Assembly: GCA_933228675.1 (NCBI GenBank)
Contig: OW121743.1
Span: forward strand, 49,882,422 to 49,946,421
DNA from: Stomorhina lunata
Taxonomy: Eukaryota; Arthropoda; Insecta; Diptera; Rhiniidae
Length of the DNA: 64,000 bases
Reading direction: 5' to 3'
The position numbers and the translations under genes are program-made. Below are positions 22,370 to 37,926 of this stretch, one piece after another; position 1 is the stretch's first letter, and every line of letters starts with the position of its first letter. The notes under the pieces were generated by a model. The model was not told where the DNA came from and searched no databases. It worked only from the letters and a program-made list of their open reading frames with translations.

Positions 22370-22862
22370 ACCTCCTATAGGTTTCACTTCCCGGAATCGA
22401 TATTTTTGCCATAAATATCAATATATTTTTTTATGAAATCTAAAACTAGCACTGCATATGTAAACAGAAATCATTATATCAAATTTCGTTGAAATCGGTT
22501 AATATTTGACTATAGCTCCCATACAAACTCTTCAGTCAAAACTTACAAAATAAGAAGAAAAACACCTAAATGCTCGTAAATCAGAAGATAATAATAATTT
22601 TTTTTGTTTATTTTGTCCATAAATAATTTTTGTATAAATTGTAATCAAATTGATAAATTTCTAGACAATCGGTCCACATTTGGAAGCTAATGTTCCATTT
22701 AAGTAAAAATGACAGAAAAAACTTAAAAATATAAGTTCTAAGAAAATCTTTGTAAGATGACAAAATTAAGAAAATATTTGTCTTTAAAAAATAAATTGAC
22801 CTCAGTGGTTAAGGGTATCATATGGTCAATCTTGACCGACTATAGCACTTTATTACTTGTTT
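22370..22862 (+). mobile_element. family A fragment, copy 4
   Basis: Begins inside the element at GTACCTCCTATAGGTTTCAC and CCGGAATCGATATT. It ends with GACCTCAGTGGTTAAGGGTA, a degenerate hairpin GGTCAATCTTGACCGAC and TTATTACTTGTT. The first portion is missing. Confidence 0.7.
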
Positions 22863-23165
22863 TTAAATATATCAATTACTTATAATTTATATCGTCTAAT
22901 AGTCTTTAAATTTAACAAAATTTATTTAAAATCATTATACTTCTTCAGTTATCCTTGGCTCCCAGTGGAGCATAGAACCTCAAATCGTTACTAGTTAATA
23001 TATAGTACCTGGTAGACCGAGCCTTGCTCGGAGCTTTATGATAAGCATTTTGAGGAAAACTTTAAATTTTAAAGTGCTAAAATAAATTTAGAGGAAAGAC
23101 ATTGTAGAAATATTCAGTTAATTTTGAATTATTTGATTTATTTTGTCCGACCAACACATAGTTTG
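22863..23165. other. unclassified repeat-like sequence
   Basis: Contains GACCGAGCCTTGCTCGGAGC (a short hairpin, 23016-23035) just before the 132-bp tandem repeat; possibly the same element. No gene. Confidence 0.35.
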
Positions 23166-23800
23166 CATAGTTTACAGTTTAACTCATTTTGAATATTTTT
23201 GGAAATTATTCATATCAACAGAAACCTCTGTCGACTCATGCGCAACAACTTTGCTAAAGATTATAGTCTGATCAAATGCACAGTTTACGATTTAATTCAT
23301 TTTGAGTGGTTTTCTGTGGCGCTACCTGTCGGACTTTGCTTATTCCAATTCATAAACCTTCTTCGGCTTATCCGTAACAACTTTGCTGAAGATTATAGCA
23401 TGATTAAATGTACAGCATACGATTAAATTGACTTTGAGTAAATTTCAGTAGCGCCACCTGTCGAAATTTCTTCATACCAACTAAGAAACCTTCGTCGGCT
23501 CATGTGCAACAACTTTGCTAAAGATTGTAGCATGATTAAATGTACAGATTACGATTAAATTGACTTTGAGTAAGTTTCTGTAGCGCCACCTGTCGGAAAT
23601 TATTCATACCAACTAAAAAGCCTTCGTCGGCTCATGCGCTACAACTTTGCTAAAGATCATAGCATGATCAAATGTACACTTTACGATTTAATTAATTTTT
23701 AGTAATTTTCAATGGCGCCATCTGTCGGAAATTAGTCTTATCAACTTTAAAACCTTCGCCGGCTTATCCGCAACATCTTCGCTAAAGAGCATAACACAAT
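23166..23800. repeat. tandem repeat, 132-bp unit, nearly 5 copies
   Basis: GCGCCACCTGTCGGAAATTA-type motifs occur at 23319, 23451, 23583 and 23715, a regular 132-bp spacing. Each unit also has AAACCTTCGTCGGCTCATGC, CAACAACTTTGCTAAAGATT and ACGATTAAATTGACTTTGAG. Copies differ by 10-20 percent by eye. The 75-codon open frame at 23199-23426 is repeat-derived. Followed by CATACATACAGACAAACATT. Confidence 0.85.
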
Positions 23801-24568
<768 letters not shown>

Positions 24569-24651
24569 TATTGCTCGTTTAAGAATATAAGATATATATA
24601 TATATATACAATTATTGCTCGTTTAAGAATATAAGATTTTATCATCTATGC

Positions 24652-24798
24652 CTATTTAAACATTCCGGTTTGATTTCTTTCTGATAATAATTCTTGAATA
24701 ACACTCACGGTATAATCTGACAATTGACCAATAGGCAAAATGGAATGATCTATTATGGTATCGCCATGAATAAGAATTTTGTGCAGCGTTGGAGACAT
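24652..24798 (-). pseudogene. 48-codon relic of a transposon-like protein
   Basis: An open frame too short for usual cut-offs, from ATG at 24798 to a stop at 24654-24652. It reads MSPTLHKILIHGDTIIDHS, then ILPIGQLSDYTVSVIQELLS and ends TGMFK. The combination KILIHG...ILPIGQLS resembles a segment I associate with proteins encoded by insect repetitive elements, but I cannot name the family with certainty. There is no flanking continuation in any frame, so it is treated as a fragment. Confidence 0.35.
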
Positions 24799-24978
24799 TT
24801 AGTACCATTTGTAGTGCTGCAAAACAATCGATGTACTATCGATAGTATAGATAGTTTTTTTTTTTTATAAAATATCGATAGTTTTTTTTACTATCGCCAA
24901 ATTTTAGTACGAAGTCGATTTAATATAGCCAACGTTAAATTTTTGCAAGTTGTTTACGAAGTTTTTTAGCAGCCAAAA
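24799..24978. other. short palindrome-rich spacer
   Basis: Includes CTATCGATAGTATAGATAG and two further ATCGATAGT-type palindromes (24830-24895) around a T-tract. No gene. Confidence 0.35.
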
Positions 24979-25640
24979 TTTTTATACCCAACATCAGAAA
25001 GAATGGTAGATATATTGAAATTGTCATACTGTTTGTAGTTTCCTTAATGTTGGCTCAAAAACCAAAAGAGATATATGTGTATTCTGAATCCTTATGAGTT
25101 TCTAAGACGATTGAGCGGTGTACGTCTGTCTGTCTGCCTGTTGTCGGCACGATAAAACCTTAACGAAAAGATATAGGTCACTGAAATTTGGCATAAATAT
25201 TCGTTGATCTTTGAAAATCAGTCAAAGTCGGTTCACATTTGACCATATCTCCCATATAACCTTGTCTAGGCTAAATAATCTCTTATTTGCAACTAAACGA
25301 CAAATTATAAATGCTATGAAATTTTTAAGCATATAATGAGAACAGCCTAAATTCCACCATAAAAATATTTAAATGCCAATAAATGATAAACTGCAAAAGA
25401 TATGTCCATTAAATTAAACACAAGAAAGTCTTATGTGAATACCAGCTAGTGTGCGAAATTTTCTTACAATCGGTCACCATTTGATCATAGCTCCTATATA
25501 AAAGCGCGATAGCGCCTTAACGAAAAGAGCTAGAGGATCAAAATTTTACAAAAGTATTTTTGATATCTTGAAAAAGTTGAGCACTGAAAATGGGCGAAAT
25601 TGGTTCACATTTAGTTAGAGCCCCCATACCAATAATTAGT
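24979..25640 (+). mobile_element. family B fragment, copy 4
   Basis: Starts TTTTTATACCCAACATCAG, then GTCTGTCTGTCTGCCTGTTG (GTCY tract). It contains the CATATCTCCCATATAACCTT and CATAGCTCCTATATAAAAGC blocks and fades after TTAGTTAGAGCCCCCATAC. The end hairpin and ACTTGTT are missing. It is 330 bp upstream of the host exon, most likely within the intron. Confidence 0.65.
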
Positions 25641-25969
25641 GCGAAGATTTCCTTAGGGTCCTTTAGGGTGGGAGTCTTAATGTTTTTTCCTAAATATTTA
25701 GGACTATTACAAAAGTTATTTATTGATGTATGTATTTTTAATTAAAACTAATGGAATGTGTCATACAAATGTTTTGCATTCTTCTATATTTATTCCAAAT
25801 AGCAAAAGGATTAAGAGAAGAGGGATAGTTTTCTTCAAGAACTATTGTTTAACTATAAATTGAAACCAACATTAATTGAAACAAATATTTAATAAAAAAA
25901 TATTGAATAATTCAAAAAATATATAATTTCCTTTCTTTTTTAATTTTCTCTTTTCATAATTTGCTGCAG
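25641..25969 (+). other. intron end with splice acceptor
   Basis: AT-rich sequence ending in a pyrimidine-rich tract (TTTCTTTTTTAATTTTCTC at about 25932) and TTTGCTGCAG at 25960-25969. This is a canonical 3' splice site for the exon beginning at 25970. Confidence 0.65.
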
Positions 25970-26895
25970 ACATGCTCCATATTAAATATCCACATGGTCG
26001 AGCACAGGCGGAAGTCAATACTGCCAACATGGCGACAACAGGTCAGCAGGGCAAAGGTCGTACTGGCAACAGCTTAAGTGGAACAACGGTAGAATTTCAG
26101 CCAGATTTGTTGCCTGCTTATGCGGGAAATAAAAACAGCAATAAACTACAGCAGCAGCATCAAGAAGATCAGGGATTTTATAGTCCAGTTATAACACCGG
26201 GTTCCACTACAACAACAAGGACAATAAATATGATGGAGGACCAACAGCAACAGCAGCAGCAACATCAGCAAAATGTTAACATTATAAATAATGCAACACT
26301 GCCGTTAAATATAACTAATCGCAGCAAATACAATACAAGTGCTCAAGAGTATTTACAGGCAAGATTTGGCACAATAACGAAAAAACAAACAAAAAGCCAA
26401 GAAAAAATAAATACCATAAAACGAGAGTTACCCTCGAATACGGGCTCAAGTTCTATGACTGTAACACGATCTTCCCCCAATACAGACAATTCGCTACAAC
26501 AGACATTGGCACGTCAAACTAAATCGTTATTTCTGCCCCAACGAACCGTTTGCAGTGCCACAACTACAGTCACACCCACCGATACAAGCAGCTCCTACGA
26601 ATATCGTCAGCCACCACCACCACCCTACAATGCCGCACATCGTACGGCCAACAATCTGTTGCTGACTCGACGTACCAGCCTAAATCAACAGCACGACAAC
26701 AACGAGGACAACAGCAAAAATAGTAACACCAAAGATCAGGGCTATCGGGAAATGGTTGGGAGTTCGGCCGTGGGCATTCCTCTCTACGAAACTGCTAGAC
26801 AAACAATTGTTACTGCCTCACCTTCAATGAATTTTCCTACCACTATAACGGGCTATAATACAAATACTGCTTCGCCAAGACGACAATTGCTGTGA
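25970..26895 (+). CDS. terminal exon of an unidentified Gln/Asn/Thr-rich host protein
   Basis: Open from the splice acceptor at 25969 to TGA at 26893-26895, followed by an in-phase TAA. The first in-frame Met is at 25972 (MLHIKYPHGRAQAEV), but with an acceptor two bases upstream this Met is probably internal; earlier exons lie upstream. From that Met, 307 residues are visible. No folded domain or membrane segment is evident. It has a poly-Gln stretch (about residues 90-100), Asn- and Thr-rich segments, and QPPPPPY (about 213-219), which contains a PPxY motif that WW domains bind. The tail reads TASPRRQLL. GC content and codon use are clearly higher and more regular than the surrounding repeats. 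Such tails are typical of insect transcriptional regulators or receptor cytoplasmic tails; I do not recognise the gene. Confidence 0.75.
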
Positions 26896-27342
26896 TAAAT
26901 TTAAACGAAATTTAAATGAAAAAAATAAAAGTTGTTTAAATAGAACAAAAAAATTTATAGAACAAAAAAAAAAACATGATTAAAGAAATGGAATAAAGAC
27001 TATAATTAGGTATGAATAGGAAAATACTTGATTATTTTTTTGTTTTGTTAACAAAAGCCCTAGGCAGACTAAGACGCAAAAGAGTCACAATGGCCCCAAA
27101 ACAAATACATGACACTGGAAGTGCTATGTATAACAATAAGAGGAAATATTAACTAAAAGTCAATATTACTGTGACATTTGTGTGCTACCAACTAAATACA
27201 ACAGTTTTCTTAACAGGTTAATGTTTAATAAGCCATGCCCCAGAGGAGTTAAGAGCTGTAGCAACACACACACTTACACGGAAATGAAACCGTAAAACAT
27301 TTCTTTCAGAATATATGTTTGTGTGTGTGTCTGCATATAGAT
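26896..27342 (+). other. 3' untranslated region and downstream sequence
   Basis: Begins with the stop TGATAA. AATAAA signals occur at 26924-26929 and 26992-26997. Further sequence includes GT-rich GTGTGTGTGTCTGCATATAG at 27321, where a TIR element is inserted. The transcript may extend past that insertion. Confidence 0.55.
26924..26929 (+). terminator. polyadenylation signal AATAAA (proximal)
   Basis: AATAAA 29 bases after the stop codon of the host exon. A second AATAAA at 26992 is an alternative. Confidence 0.5.
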
Positions 27343-28635
27343 TAGGGTGCTAGTTATTTTTCAAAGTTGGAATTTGTATACCGCCAACCCCTTGATTTGT
27401 TCGAAATGCTAGAAAATAATCCCTTGAAAATTTGAGGTTAATCGAATGGGGTCAAAGCATGACCATGTGCCGCCCAAAATTTGCAAAATACCTTTATTAT
27501 ATCCACCATCCAACAAAATTGGAGGTATATTAAGATTGTCATTCCGTTGGTAATTTCCTTAATATTAGCTCAAAACCCAAAGGGGATATATATTCAGAAT
27601 CCTAAAATTCTAAGACGATTGAACGATGTCCGTCTGTCTGTCTGTTTAAAACACGATAAAACTAAACGAAAGGAGCTCGTTCACTGAAACTTAGTAAAAA
27701 CATTCTTCATTTTCGAGAAAATTTTCGTATTGAAACTTGTCAAACTCGGTTAACATTTGACCATAGCTCCCGTATAACCTCGCCTACGCTAATCGCTTAT
27801 TTGCTGATAAATAACAAACTATAATAGTTATGACAATAAAATTTGGTATATAAAAGTTTTCTATAAGTACTAGGCTGTGTATAAAATATCATCAAAATCG
27901 GTTCACATTTAGTCATAGCTCCCATACAAAAAACTTACGGAAACAGCCAAAATTTCACCTAAAATACACTTAAATGCCAATAAATCTTAAACTATAACAA
28001 CCAAATTTAGCACGAGGAGGTCTTATATCAATGCCAACCAGTGTTCAAAATTTTGTCACAATCGGTCACCATTTGATCATAGCTCCCATATAAAAAACCT
28101 ACGGAAACACAAAAATACAAAAAGAAAAGGGGGTTTATGTCCGTCAGATAAAAGCGCGATTGCGCCTTAACGAAAAAGGCTATAGCAACCAAATTTCATA
28201 AAAGGAAGTCTTATGTGAATCCCAGCCAGTGTACAAAATTTCGTCGCAATCGGTCACCATTTAACCATAGCTCCCATATAAAAAACTTACGGAAATAAAA
28301 GCGCGATAGCGCCTTAACAAAAAGAGCTAGAGGAACAAAATTGTACACAAATATTTTTGATACCTTGAAAAAGTTGTGTATTGCAAATGGACGAAATCGG
28401 TTCAAATTTTGTTAGAGCTCCCATATAACCCCGATCCGGGAATCACATTAATGCTGATAAATTGAACACAATTGTAATAGCTTTGACGACTAAATTTAGA
28501 ACAGAGAATTTTTATGGAACTAATGGTCAGTGTATCAAAGTTAAAAGCTATTAAATTAGAAACATGACTAATATCAGTCAGTGTGTAAAATTTTGTTACA
28601 ATCGGTCATCATAGTTCTTATATATATATAACATT

Positions 28636-30570
<1,935 letters not shown>

Positions 30571-31283
30571 ATATCTACAATCAAAAAGATTTGAAGGTAC
30601 ATTTAGTGACCCGGGCTATATATGAGCCGGTCGAAAAATTTCGAAAAATTAGCTAATTTTATTTTTGAGTTATAAGCCATCTTTTCCCTTTTCATTGACC
30701 GAGTCACATATAAATTAGATAGCTATCAGACTATCAGACAGTCCACACTTTATAACCGGGAATGCATTTGAAAATCCTAACAAAATATATAGACCTGCCG
30801 TTATACTAATCGAAAAATAACATTTTCTAGGATTTCAAATCGTAGGTACGGCGAAACGGTTCAAGATATGGACACTATTTTTTCTGCGTTTATTCTCTTG
30901 TTTGTTAGTTTCATGAACCTGAAACGATAATTAACAATTTGTAATATTTGTTAAACAAAATTTTCAAAAAATCGAAAAATGATTTTTGAAAACGACCTGA
31001 GAAAAAAGTAAAATTTTCTAAATTGAAAAATATTAAGTAAATTTGATACTATTTTATTATTTAGTACTTACAGGTCATAGAATTGTAAATCATGTCTTAT
31101 TTGGGAATTTTTTCACTCTAAAGTATGAATTAAGTTATTTACAATCAAAGGCTGGCCATGGGCACTCTTTGCCCCCACCCGATTAACCTCAAATTTTCAA
31201 GGCATTATTTTTTTTGCATTTCGAACAAATCTTGGGGTTGGCCGCATACAAATTCCAACCTTGACAAAATAACTGGCACCCTA

Positions 31284-32090
31284 CTGCATATGTATATGTA
31301 AATGATAGACAGACAGACTGTTTGGTTCTTTCGTTGTCTAGTTTTTCCATTTTTTTCATTTTTTTATTATCATTATTTCGGCCACTTGATGCCCTGTAAC
31401 ATAATTTGTAAAGTCGAAAAAAAACCAGAATATAAAAATCTCCATAATTGAATATTTACCATAACGCCACAGCGCTAACATGCCACATCATGTGGCATTT
31501 TCTGTCTCACTGTGTTGCTGCTGTGGTAAATAAATGTTTGCGGATATTATAAATGGGCAGCTGGAAGAAAACTAATTGGTGATCCTTTTTTTTTATTTTA
31601 TTTTAGTATTTTAGTGTATCTATATCTAGGACATGAAAAAACAAACAAACAATGAAAAACCAAATAAAAAAAAAATACAAAAAACAATAAAAATGTAATG
31701 AAAATGAACATATATTTAAATAATTATATATAACTGAACATAATTACATAAATGAAGAAGAATGAAACTGAAAGAAACAAAAAATCATAATGTTGCATTA
31801 TAAGCGATTCTTATTTAGTTATTAATAAATATAGTAAAAAAAATCGTATATTATAAAAAAAATATATTAAAATTCATGTGGTTTTAATTAACAGACAAGA
31901 TATGCTAATAATGGCTTTTATGTGAGTATGTATCTTTTTACATGTATCTAAAACTTATGCCCGGATAAGATATAAACAAAACATGGGCTAACATTTTTAA
32001 ATCCTTCGCCACCGCCACAGGATGAAATTATATATGGAGCTTATATTGATGTTTACAATATATAGGAATATTATTCTTACACTCAATTTA
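31284..32090. other. non-repetitive flank, possible distal 3'UTR or intergenic
   Basis: Contains a perfect palindrome ATGCCACATCATGTGGCAT (31480-31498) and several AATAAA-like runs (for example 31679-31692). No open frame of note. It directly continues the sequence interrupted at 27342, so may be distal UTR of the host gene. Confidence 0.4.
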
Positions 32091-35000
32091 AAAAAATACC
32101 GATATTAAAGTTTTCTATAGAAAATTTTTGATATTAAAATTTTCTATAGAAAATTTTCGATATTAAAATTTTCTATAGAAAATTTTCGATATTAAAATTT
32201 TCTATAGAAAATTTTCGATATTAAAATTTTCTATAGAAAATTTTCGATATTAAAATTTTCTATAGAAAATTTTCGATATTAAAATTTTCTATAGAAAATT
32301 TTCGATATTAAAATTTTCTATAGAAAATTTTCGATATTAAAATTTTCTATAGAAAATTTTCGATATTAAAATTTTCTATAGAAAATTTTCGATATTAAAA
32401 TTTTCTATAGAAAATTTTCGATACTAAAATTTTCTATAGAAAATTTTCGATATTAAAATTTTCTATAGAAAATTTTCGATACTAACATTTTCTATAGAAA
32501 ATTTTCGATATTAAAATTTTCTATAGAAAATTTTCGATATTAAAATTTTCTATAGAAAATTTTCGATATTAAAATTTTCTATAGAAAATTTTCGATATTA
32601 AAATTTTCTATAGAAAATTTTCGATATTAAAATTTTCTATAGAAAATTTTCGATATTAAAATTTTCTATAGAAAATTTTCGATATTAAAATTTTCTATAG
32701 AAAATTTTCGATATTAAAATTTTCTATAGAAAATTTTCGATATTAAAATTTTCTATAGAAAATTTTCGATATTAAAATTTTCTATAGAAAATTTTCGATA
32801 TTAAAATTTTCTATAGAAAATTTTCGATATTAAAATTTTCTATAGAAAATTTTCGATATTAAAATTTTCTATAGAAAATTTTCGATATTAAAATTTTCTA
32901 TAGAAAATTTTCGATATTAAAATTTTCTATAGAAAATTTTCGATATTAAAATTTTCTATAGAAAATTTTCGATATTAAAATTTTCTATAGAAAATTATTG
33001 ATATTAAAATTTTCTATAGAAAATTATTGATATTAAAATTTTCTATAGAAAATTTTCGATATTAAAATTTTCTATAGAAAATTTTCGATATTAAAATTTT
33101 CTATAGAAAATTTTCGATATTAAAATTTTCTATAGAAAATTTTCGATATTAAAATTTTCTATAGAAAATTTTCGATATTAAAATTTTCTATAGAAAATTT
33201 TCGATATTAAAATTTTCTATAGAAAATTTTCGATATTAAAATTTTCTATAGAAAATTTTCGATATTAAAATTTTCTATAGAAAATTTTCGATATTAAAAT
33301 TTTCTATAGAAAATTTTCGATATTAAAATTTTCTATAGAAAATTTTCGATATTAAAATTTTCTATAGAAAATTTTCGATATTAAAATTTTCTATAGAAAA
33401 TTTTCGATATTAAAATTTTCTATAGAAAATTTTCGATATTAAAATTTTCTATAGAAAATTTCCGATATTAAAATTTTCTATAGAAAATTTTCGATATTAA
33501 AATTTTCTATAGAAAATTTTCGATATTAAAATTTTCTATAGAAAATTTTCGATATTAAAATTTTCTATAGAAAATTTTCGATATTAAAATTTTCTATAGA
33601 AAATTTTCGATATTAAAATTTTCTATAGAAAATTTTCGATATTAAAATTTTCTATAGAAAATTTTCGATATTAAAATTTTCTATAGAAAATTTTCGATAT
33701 TAAAATTTTCTATAGAAAATTTTCGATATTAAAATTTTCTATAGAAAATTTTCGATATTAAAATTTTCTATAGAAAATTTTCGATATTAAAATTTTCTAT
33801 AGAAAATTTTCGATATTAAAATTTTCTATAGAAAATTTTCGATATTAAAATTTTCTATAGAAAATTTTCGATATTAAAATTTTCTATAGAAAATTTTCGA
33901 TATTAAAATTTTCTATAGAAGATTTTCGATATTAAAATTTTCTATAGAAAATTTTCGATATTAAAATTTTTTACAGAAAATTTTCGATTTGAAAATTTTC
34001 TATAGAAAATTTTCGATATTAAAATTTTCTATAGAAAATTTTCGATATTAAAATTTTCTATAGAAAATTTTCGATATTAAAATTTTCTATAGAAAATTTT
34101 CGATATTAAAATTTTCTATAGAAAATTTTCGATATTAAAATTTTCTATAGAAAATTTTCGATATTAAAATTTTCTATAGAAAATTTTCGATATTAAAATT
34201 TTCTATAGAAAATTTTCGATATTAAAATTTTCTATAGAAAATAGAAAATTTTCGATATTAAAATTTTCTATAGAAAATAGAAAATTTTCGATATTAAAAT
34301 TTTCTATAGAAAATTTTCGATATTAAAGTTTTCTGTAGAAAATTTTCTACAGAAAATTTTAATATCGAAAATTTTCTATAGAAAATTTTAATATCGAAAA
34401 TTTTCTATTTTCTATAGAAAATTTTAATATCTGAAATTTTTCTATAGAAAATTTTCGGTATTAAAATTTTCTATAGAAAATTTTCGATATTAAAATTTTT
34501 CTATAGAAAATTTTCGATATTAAAATTTTTATATAGAAAATTTTCGATATTAAAATTTTTATATAGAATGTTTTTTATATTAAAATTTTTCTATAGAAAT
34601 TTTTCTATATTAAAATTTTTCTATAGAAAATTTTCGATATTAAAATTTTCTATAGAAAATTTTCGATTTTAAAATTTTCTATAGAAAATTTTCGATTTTA
34701 AAATTTTCTATAGAAAATTTTCGATATTAAAATTTTTCTATAGAAATTTTTCGATATTAAAATTTTTCTATAGAAATTTTTCGATATTAAATTTTTCTAT
34801 AGAAAATTTTCGATATTAAATTTTTCTATAGAAAATTTTCGATATTAAATTTTTTTATAGAAAATTTTCGATATTAATTTTTTTTATAGAAATTTTTCGA
34901 TATTAAAACTTTTATATAGAATGTTTTTTATATTAAAATTTTTCTATAGATTTTTTTTTATATTAAAATTTTTCTATAGAAAATTTTCGATATTAAAATT

Positions 35001-36300
35001 TTTCTAAAAAAAATTTTCGATATTAAATTTTTCTATATAAAATTTTCTATATTAAAATTTTCTATAGAAAATTTATGATATTGAAATTTTTTCATAGAAA
35101 ATTTTCGATGTTATAATTTTTCAATAGAAAATTTTCGTTATTAATTTATTTCTATAGAAAATTTTCTATATTAAAATTTTTCGATAGAGAATTTTCTATA
35201 TTTAAATTTTTCTATCGAAAATATTTGATATTAAAATTTTTCTGTAGAAAATTTTCGATACTAAAATTTTTTTTGAGAAAATTTTCCATATTAAAATTTT
35301 TGTATAGATAATTTTCCATATTAAAATTTTTTTTGTATAGAAACTTTTCGATATTAAATTTTTTCTATAGAAAATTTTCGATATTGAAATTTTTCTATAG
35401 AAAATTTTCGATATTGAAATTTTTCTACAGAAAATTTTCGATATTGAAATTTTTCTACAGAAAATTTTCGATGTTTAAATTTTTCTATAGAAAATATTCG
35501 ATATAAAAATTTTTCTATAGAAAATATTCGATATTAAAATTTTTCTGTAAAAATTTTCGGTATTTATTTTTTTTTTATAGAAAATTTTCCATATTAAAAT
35601 TTTTGTATAGAAAATTTTCCATATTAAAATGTTTACATAGAAAAGTTTCCTTATTTAAATTTTTGTATAAAAAACTTTCCATATTAAATTTTTTTTATAA
35701 AAGATTTTCGATATTAAAATTTGGTTACAGTAAATTTTCAATATTAATTTTTTTTATAGAAAATTTTCTATATTAAAATTTTTTTTGTAGAAATTTTCGA
35801 TATTAAAATTTTTGTATAGAAAATTTTTGATATTAAAATTTTTTTTATAGAAAATTTTTGATATTAAAATTTTGTTATGGAAAATTTTTTTTATCAAAAT
35901 ATTTTTATCGAAAATTATTGATATTAAGTTTTTTTCATCGAAAATTTTCGATATTAAAATTTTTTCATAGAAAACTTTTGATACTAAAATTTTTGTAAAT
36001 AGAAAATTTTCGATACTATAATTTTTTATTTTTTAACTTATGTTATCAAAAATTTTTTTTAGAAAATTTTAGACAAAATAATATTCTTTAAAGAAAATTT
36101 TCCATATTAAAATTTTTTTATACAAAATTTTCGATGTTAAAGTTTTCTGCAGAAAGTTTTCTATAGAAGATTTTAGATGTTAAAATTTTTTTTTTCGATA
36201 TTAAAATTTTTTTACAGAAAATTTTCGATATAAAAATTTTCGATATTAAAATTTTTGATATTAAAATTATTTTACAGAAAATATTCGATATTACAGTTAA
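32091..36300. repeat. satellite array 2, 29-bp unit with palindromic core
   Basis: The unit is CGATATT followed by a 22-base perfect palindrome centred on TTTTCTATAGAAAA. From 32110 to 34330 about 77 copies are almost identical with a strict 29-bp period (for example 32161, 32190). At 34335-34440 the orientation flips (TTTTAATATCGAAAATTTTC). From 34440 to 36300 the units become progressively degenerate, with T insertions and substitutions. No coding content. Confidence 0.97.
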
Positions 36301-37677
36301 ATATATGTCGGAGGCAAGTTGACCACTCTAGTGATTTTCAGGCCTAAATTTTGAGCCTTGATGCATTCGCACATTGTCAGAAAAGTGGTATTCTCAAAAT
36401 AGAGGGAATAAATATATGTTCTGTCGGTGAAGCAACTATTCAGTCTCCGGGTTCGGTCTCCCGGAAATTAACATCAATCCCATTTTACGTTACGAACTAC
36501 GTAGATCAGGAGATAAACTTAAGTTTTATTTGATGATTTGCAACCACAATATTAAAAAAAAAGTTTCTTAGATTTATAAATGAATTTAGTACTATTAGGT
36601 CAACTATGACCAAAAGAACAAGCCCTAGCTCCTTTTCTTTGGACCATCGCTTAAAAGTCCAAAGGAACAAAAAGCCATTATTTTTATTGGGTACAAAAAT
36701 GTTCATACGAATAGTTTTAGTACCTATATCAACTTGAGTTTTTAACATAATATGTTAAATTTTGTATTCTTTGTAATCATATTTGTCTGATAAAATAAAA
36801 CGGGTATATTGAGATTGTCTCCAGATCAGATAAGGGCAAGCAATACATTTGCTATCACAAGTTATAGGCAAATAAATTCTGCCGACACACATACACTACA
36901 ATAACTTCTACGCTTTGTTTTTTTTTTTAAAAACCTCTTCCCAACATTTTTAATCATTCGCTTTAAAACACACTTATAAAGCGAGAACACACTACAATTT
37001 TATGAATATGTGTTAGTGCCCACAACTGCTCTAGTTAAAATTTAATGTTTTGCATATAAAATTCAGTATGACCGAGATTAACTCTTCTTTTTTTGTTGTT
37101 TCCTCTGAAATAAAATTATTTATAAAATTCCTGGTGAAAAATGTTAAATATTAAAATATTATGGAGATGTGTGTGTGTGTGTGTGTGTGTATGTTTCATG
37201 TGAAAACTGCCGACATAATTATTTTCTCTGTTAAACAAAAAATAAAAATGCAATTAAAAGATTTAATTACTAAATTGAGTTTAACCATTTTTATTAATGA
37301 AAATGAATTCAAAGGCTTCATACGAATTTGCTCATGTAACCCAGAGGGAAAAATATGAAGGCAGGGTCATTGAACGAAATCTTACTATTATTTCTTGCTA
37401 ATCGACTAAGGAATGGTCTAATATACTTTAAGGTGTATCTCAGACTAATATTTCTTTGCGTTCTGCAAAAAGTTTTTAAACTCTTCCTACCTGTGGTTGT
37501 GTATGGTATTATTTTTTACTTGTCCATACAAAATCATTTCAATAGATGACCTTTAAAATTATACTATTTCCTGTTGGTTACAAATAGTTATACAAATAAA
37601 GTGCAACGGATTAATATTATGGTAATATTGAATTGATTTAAGTCTGCGTTTTATTTAATAAAAGATTAATATAAAAA
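36301..37677. other. unclassified sequence, no convincing gene
   Basis: Short open frames (36351-36533 plus, 36506-36748 minus, 37161-37549 plus) have no recognisable domains. A (GT)n tract lies at 37169-37191. Probably intergenic or intron DNA with old repeat pieces. Confidence 0.35.
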
Positions 37678-37888
37678 ACAAGTAAGAAAGTGTTTTAGTG
37701 GGTCAAGCCCGTCACCGCTAAGGTCAAATATGTTCTTTTTATACCCACCATCAAAAAGAATGGGGGGTATACTGAGATTGTCATTCCGTTTGTAATTTCC
37801 TTAATATTGGCCCAAAAATCAAAAACGATATTTATTCTGAATCCTTATGAAATTCTAAGACGATTGAGCGATGTCCGTCTGTCTGTCC

Positions 37889-37926
<38 letters not shown>

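Noticed and set aside
32091..36300. CRISPR-like interpretation of the 29-bp regular repeats
   Set aside because: There are no variable spacers; the whole unit repeats head to tail, and the context is an insect genome.
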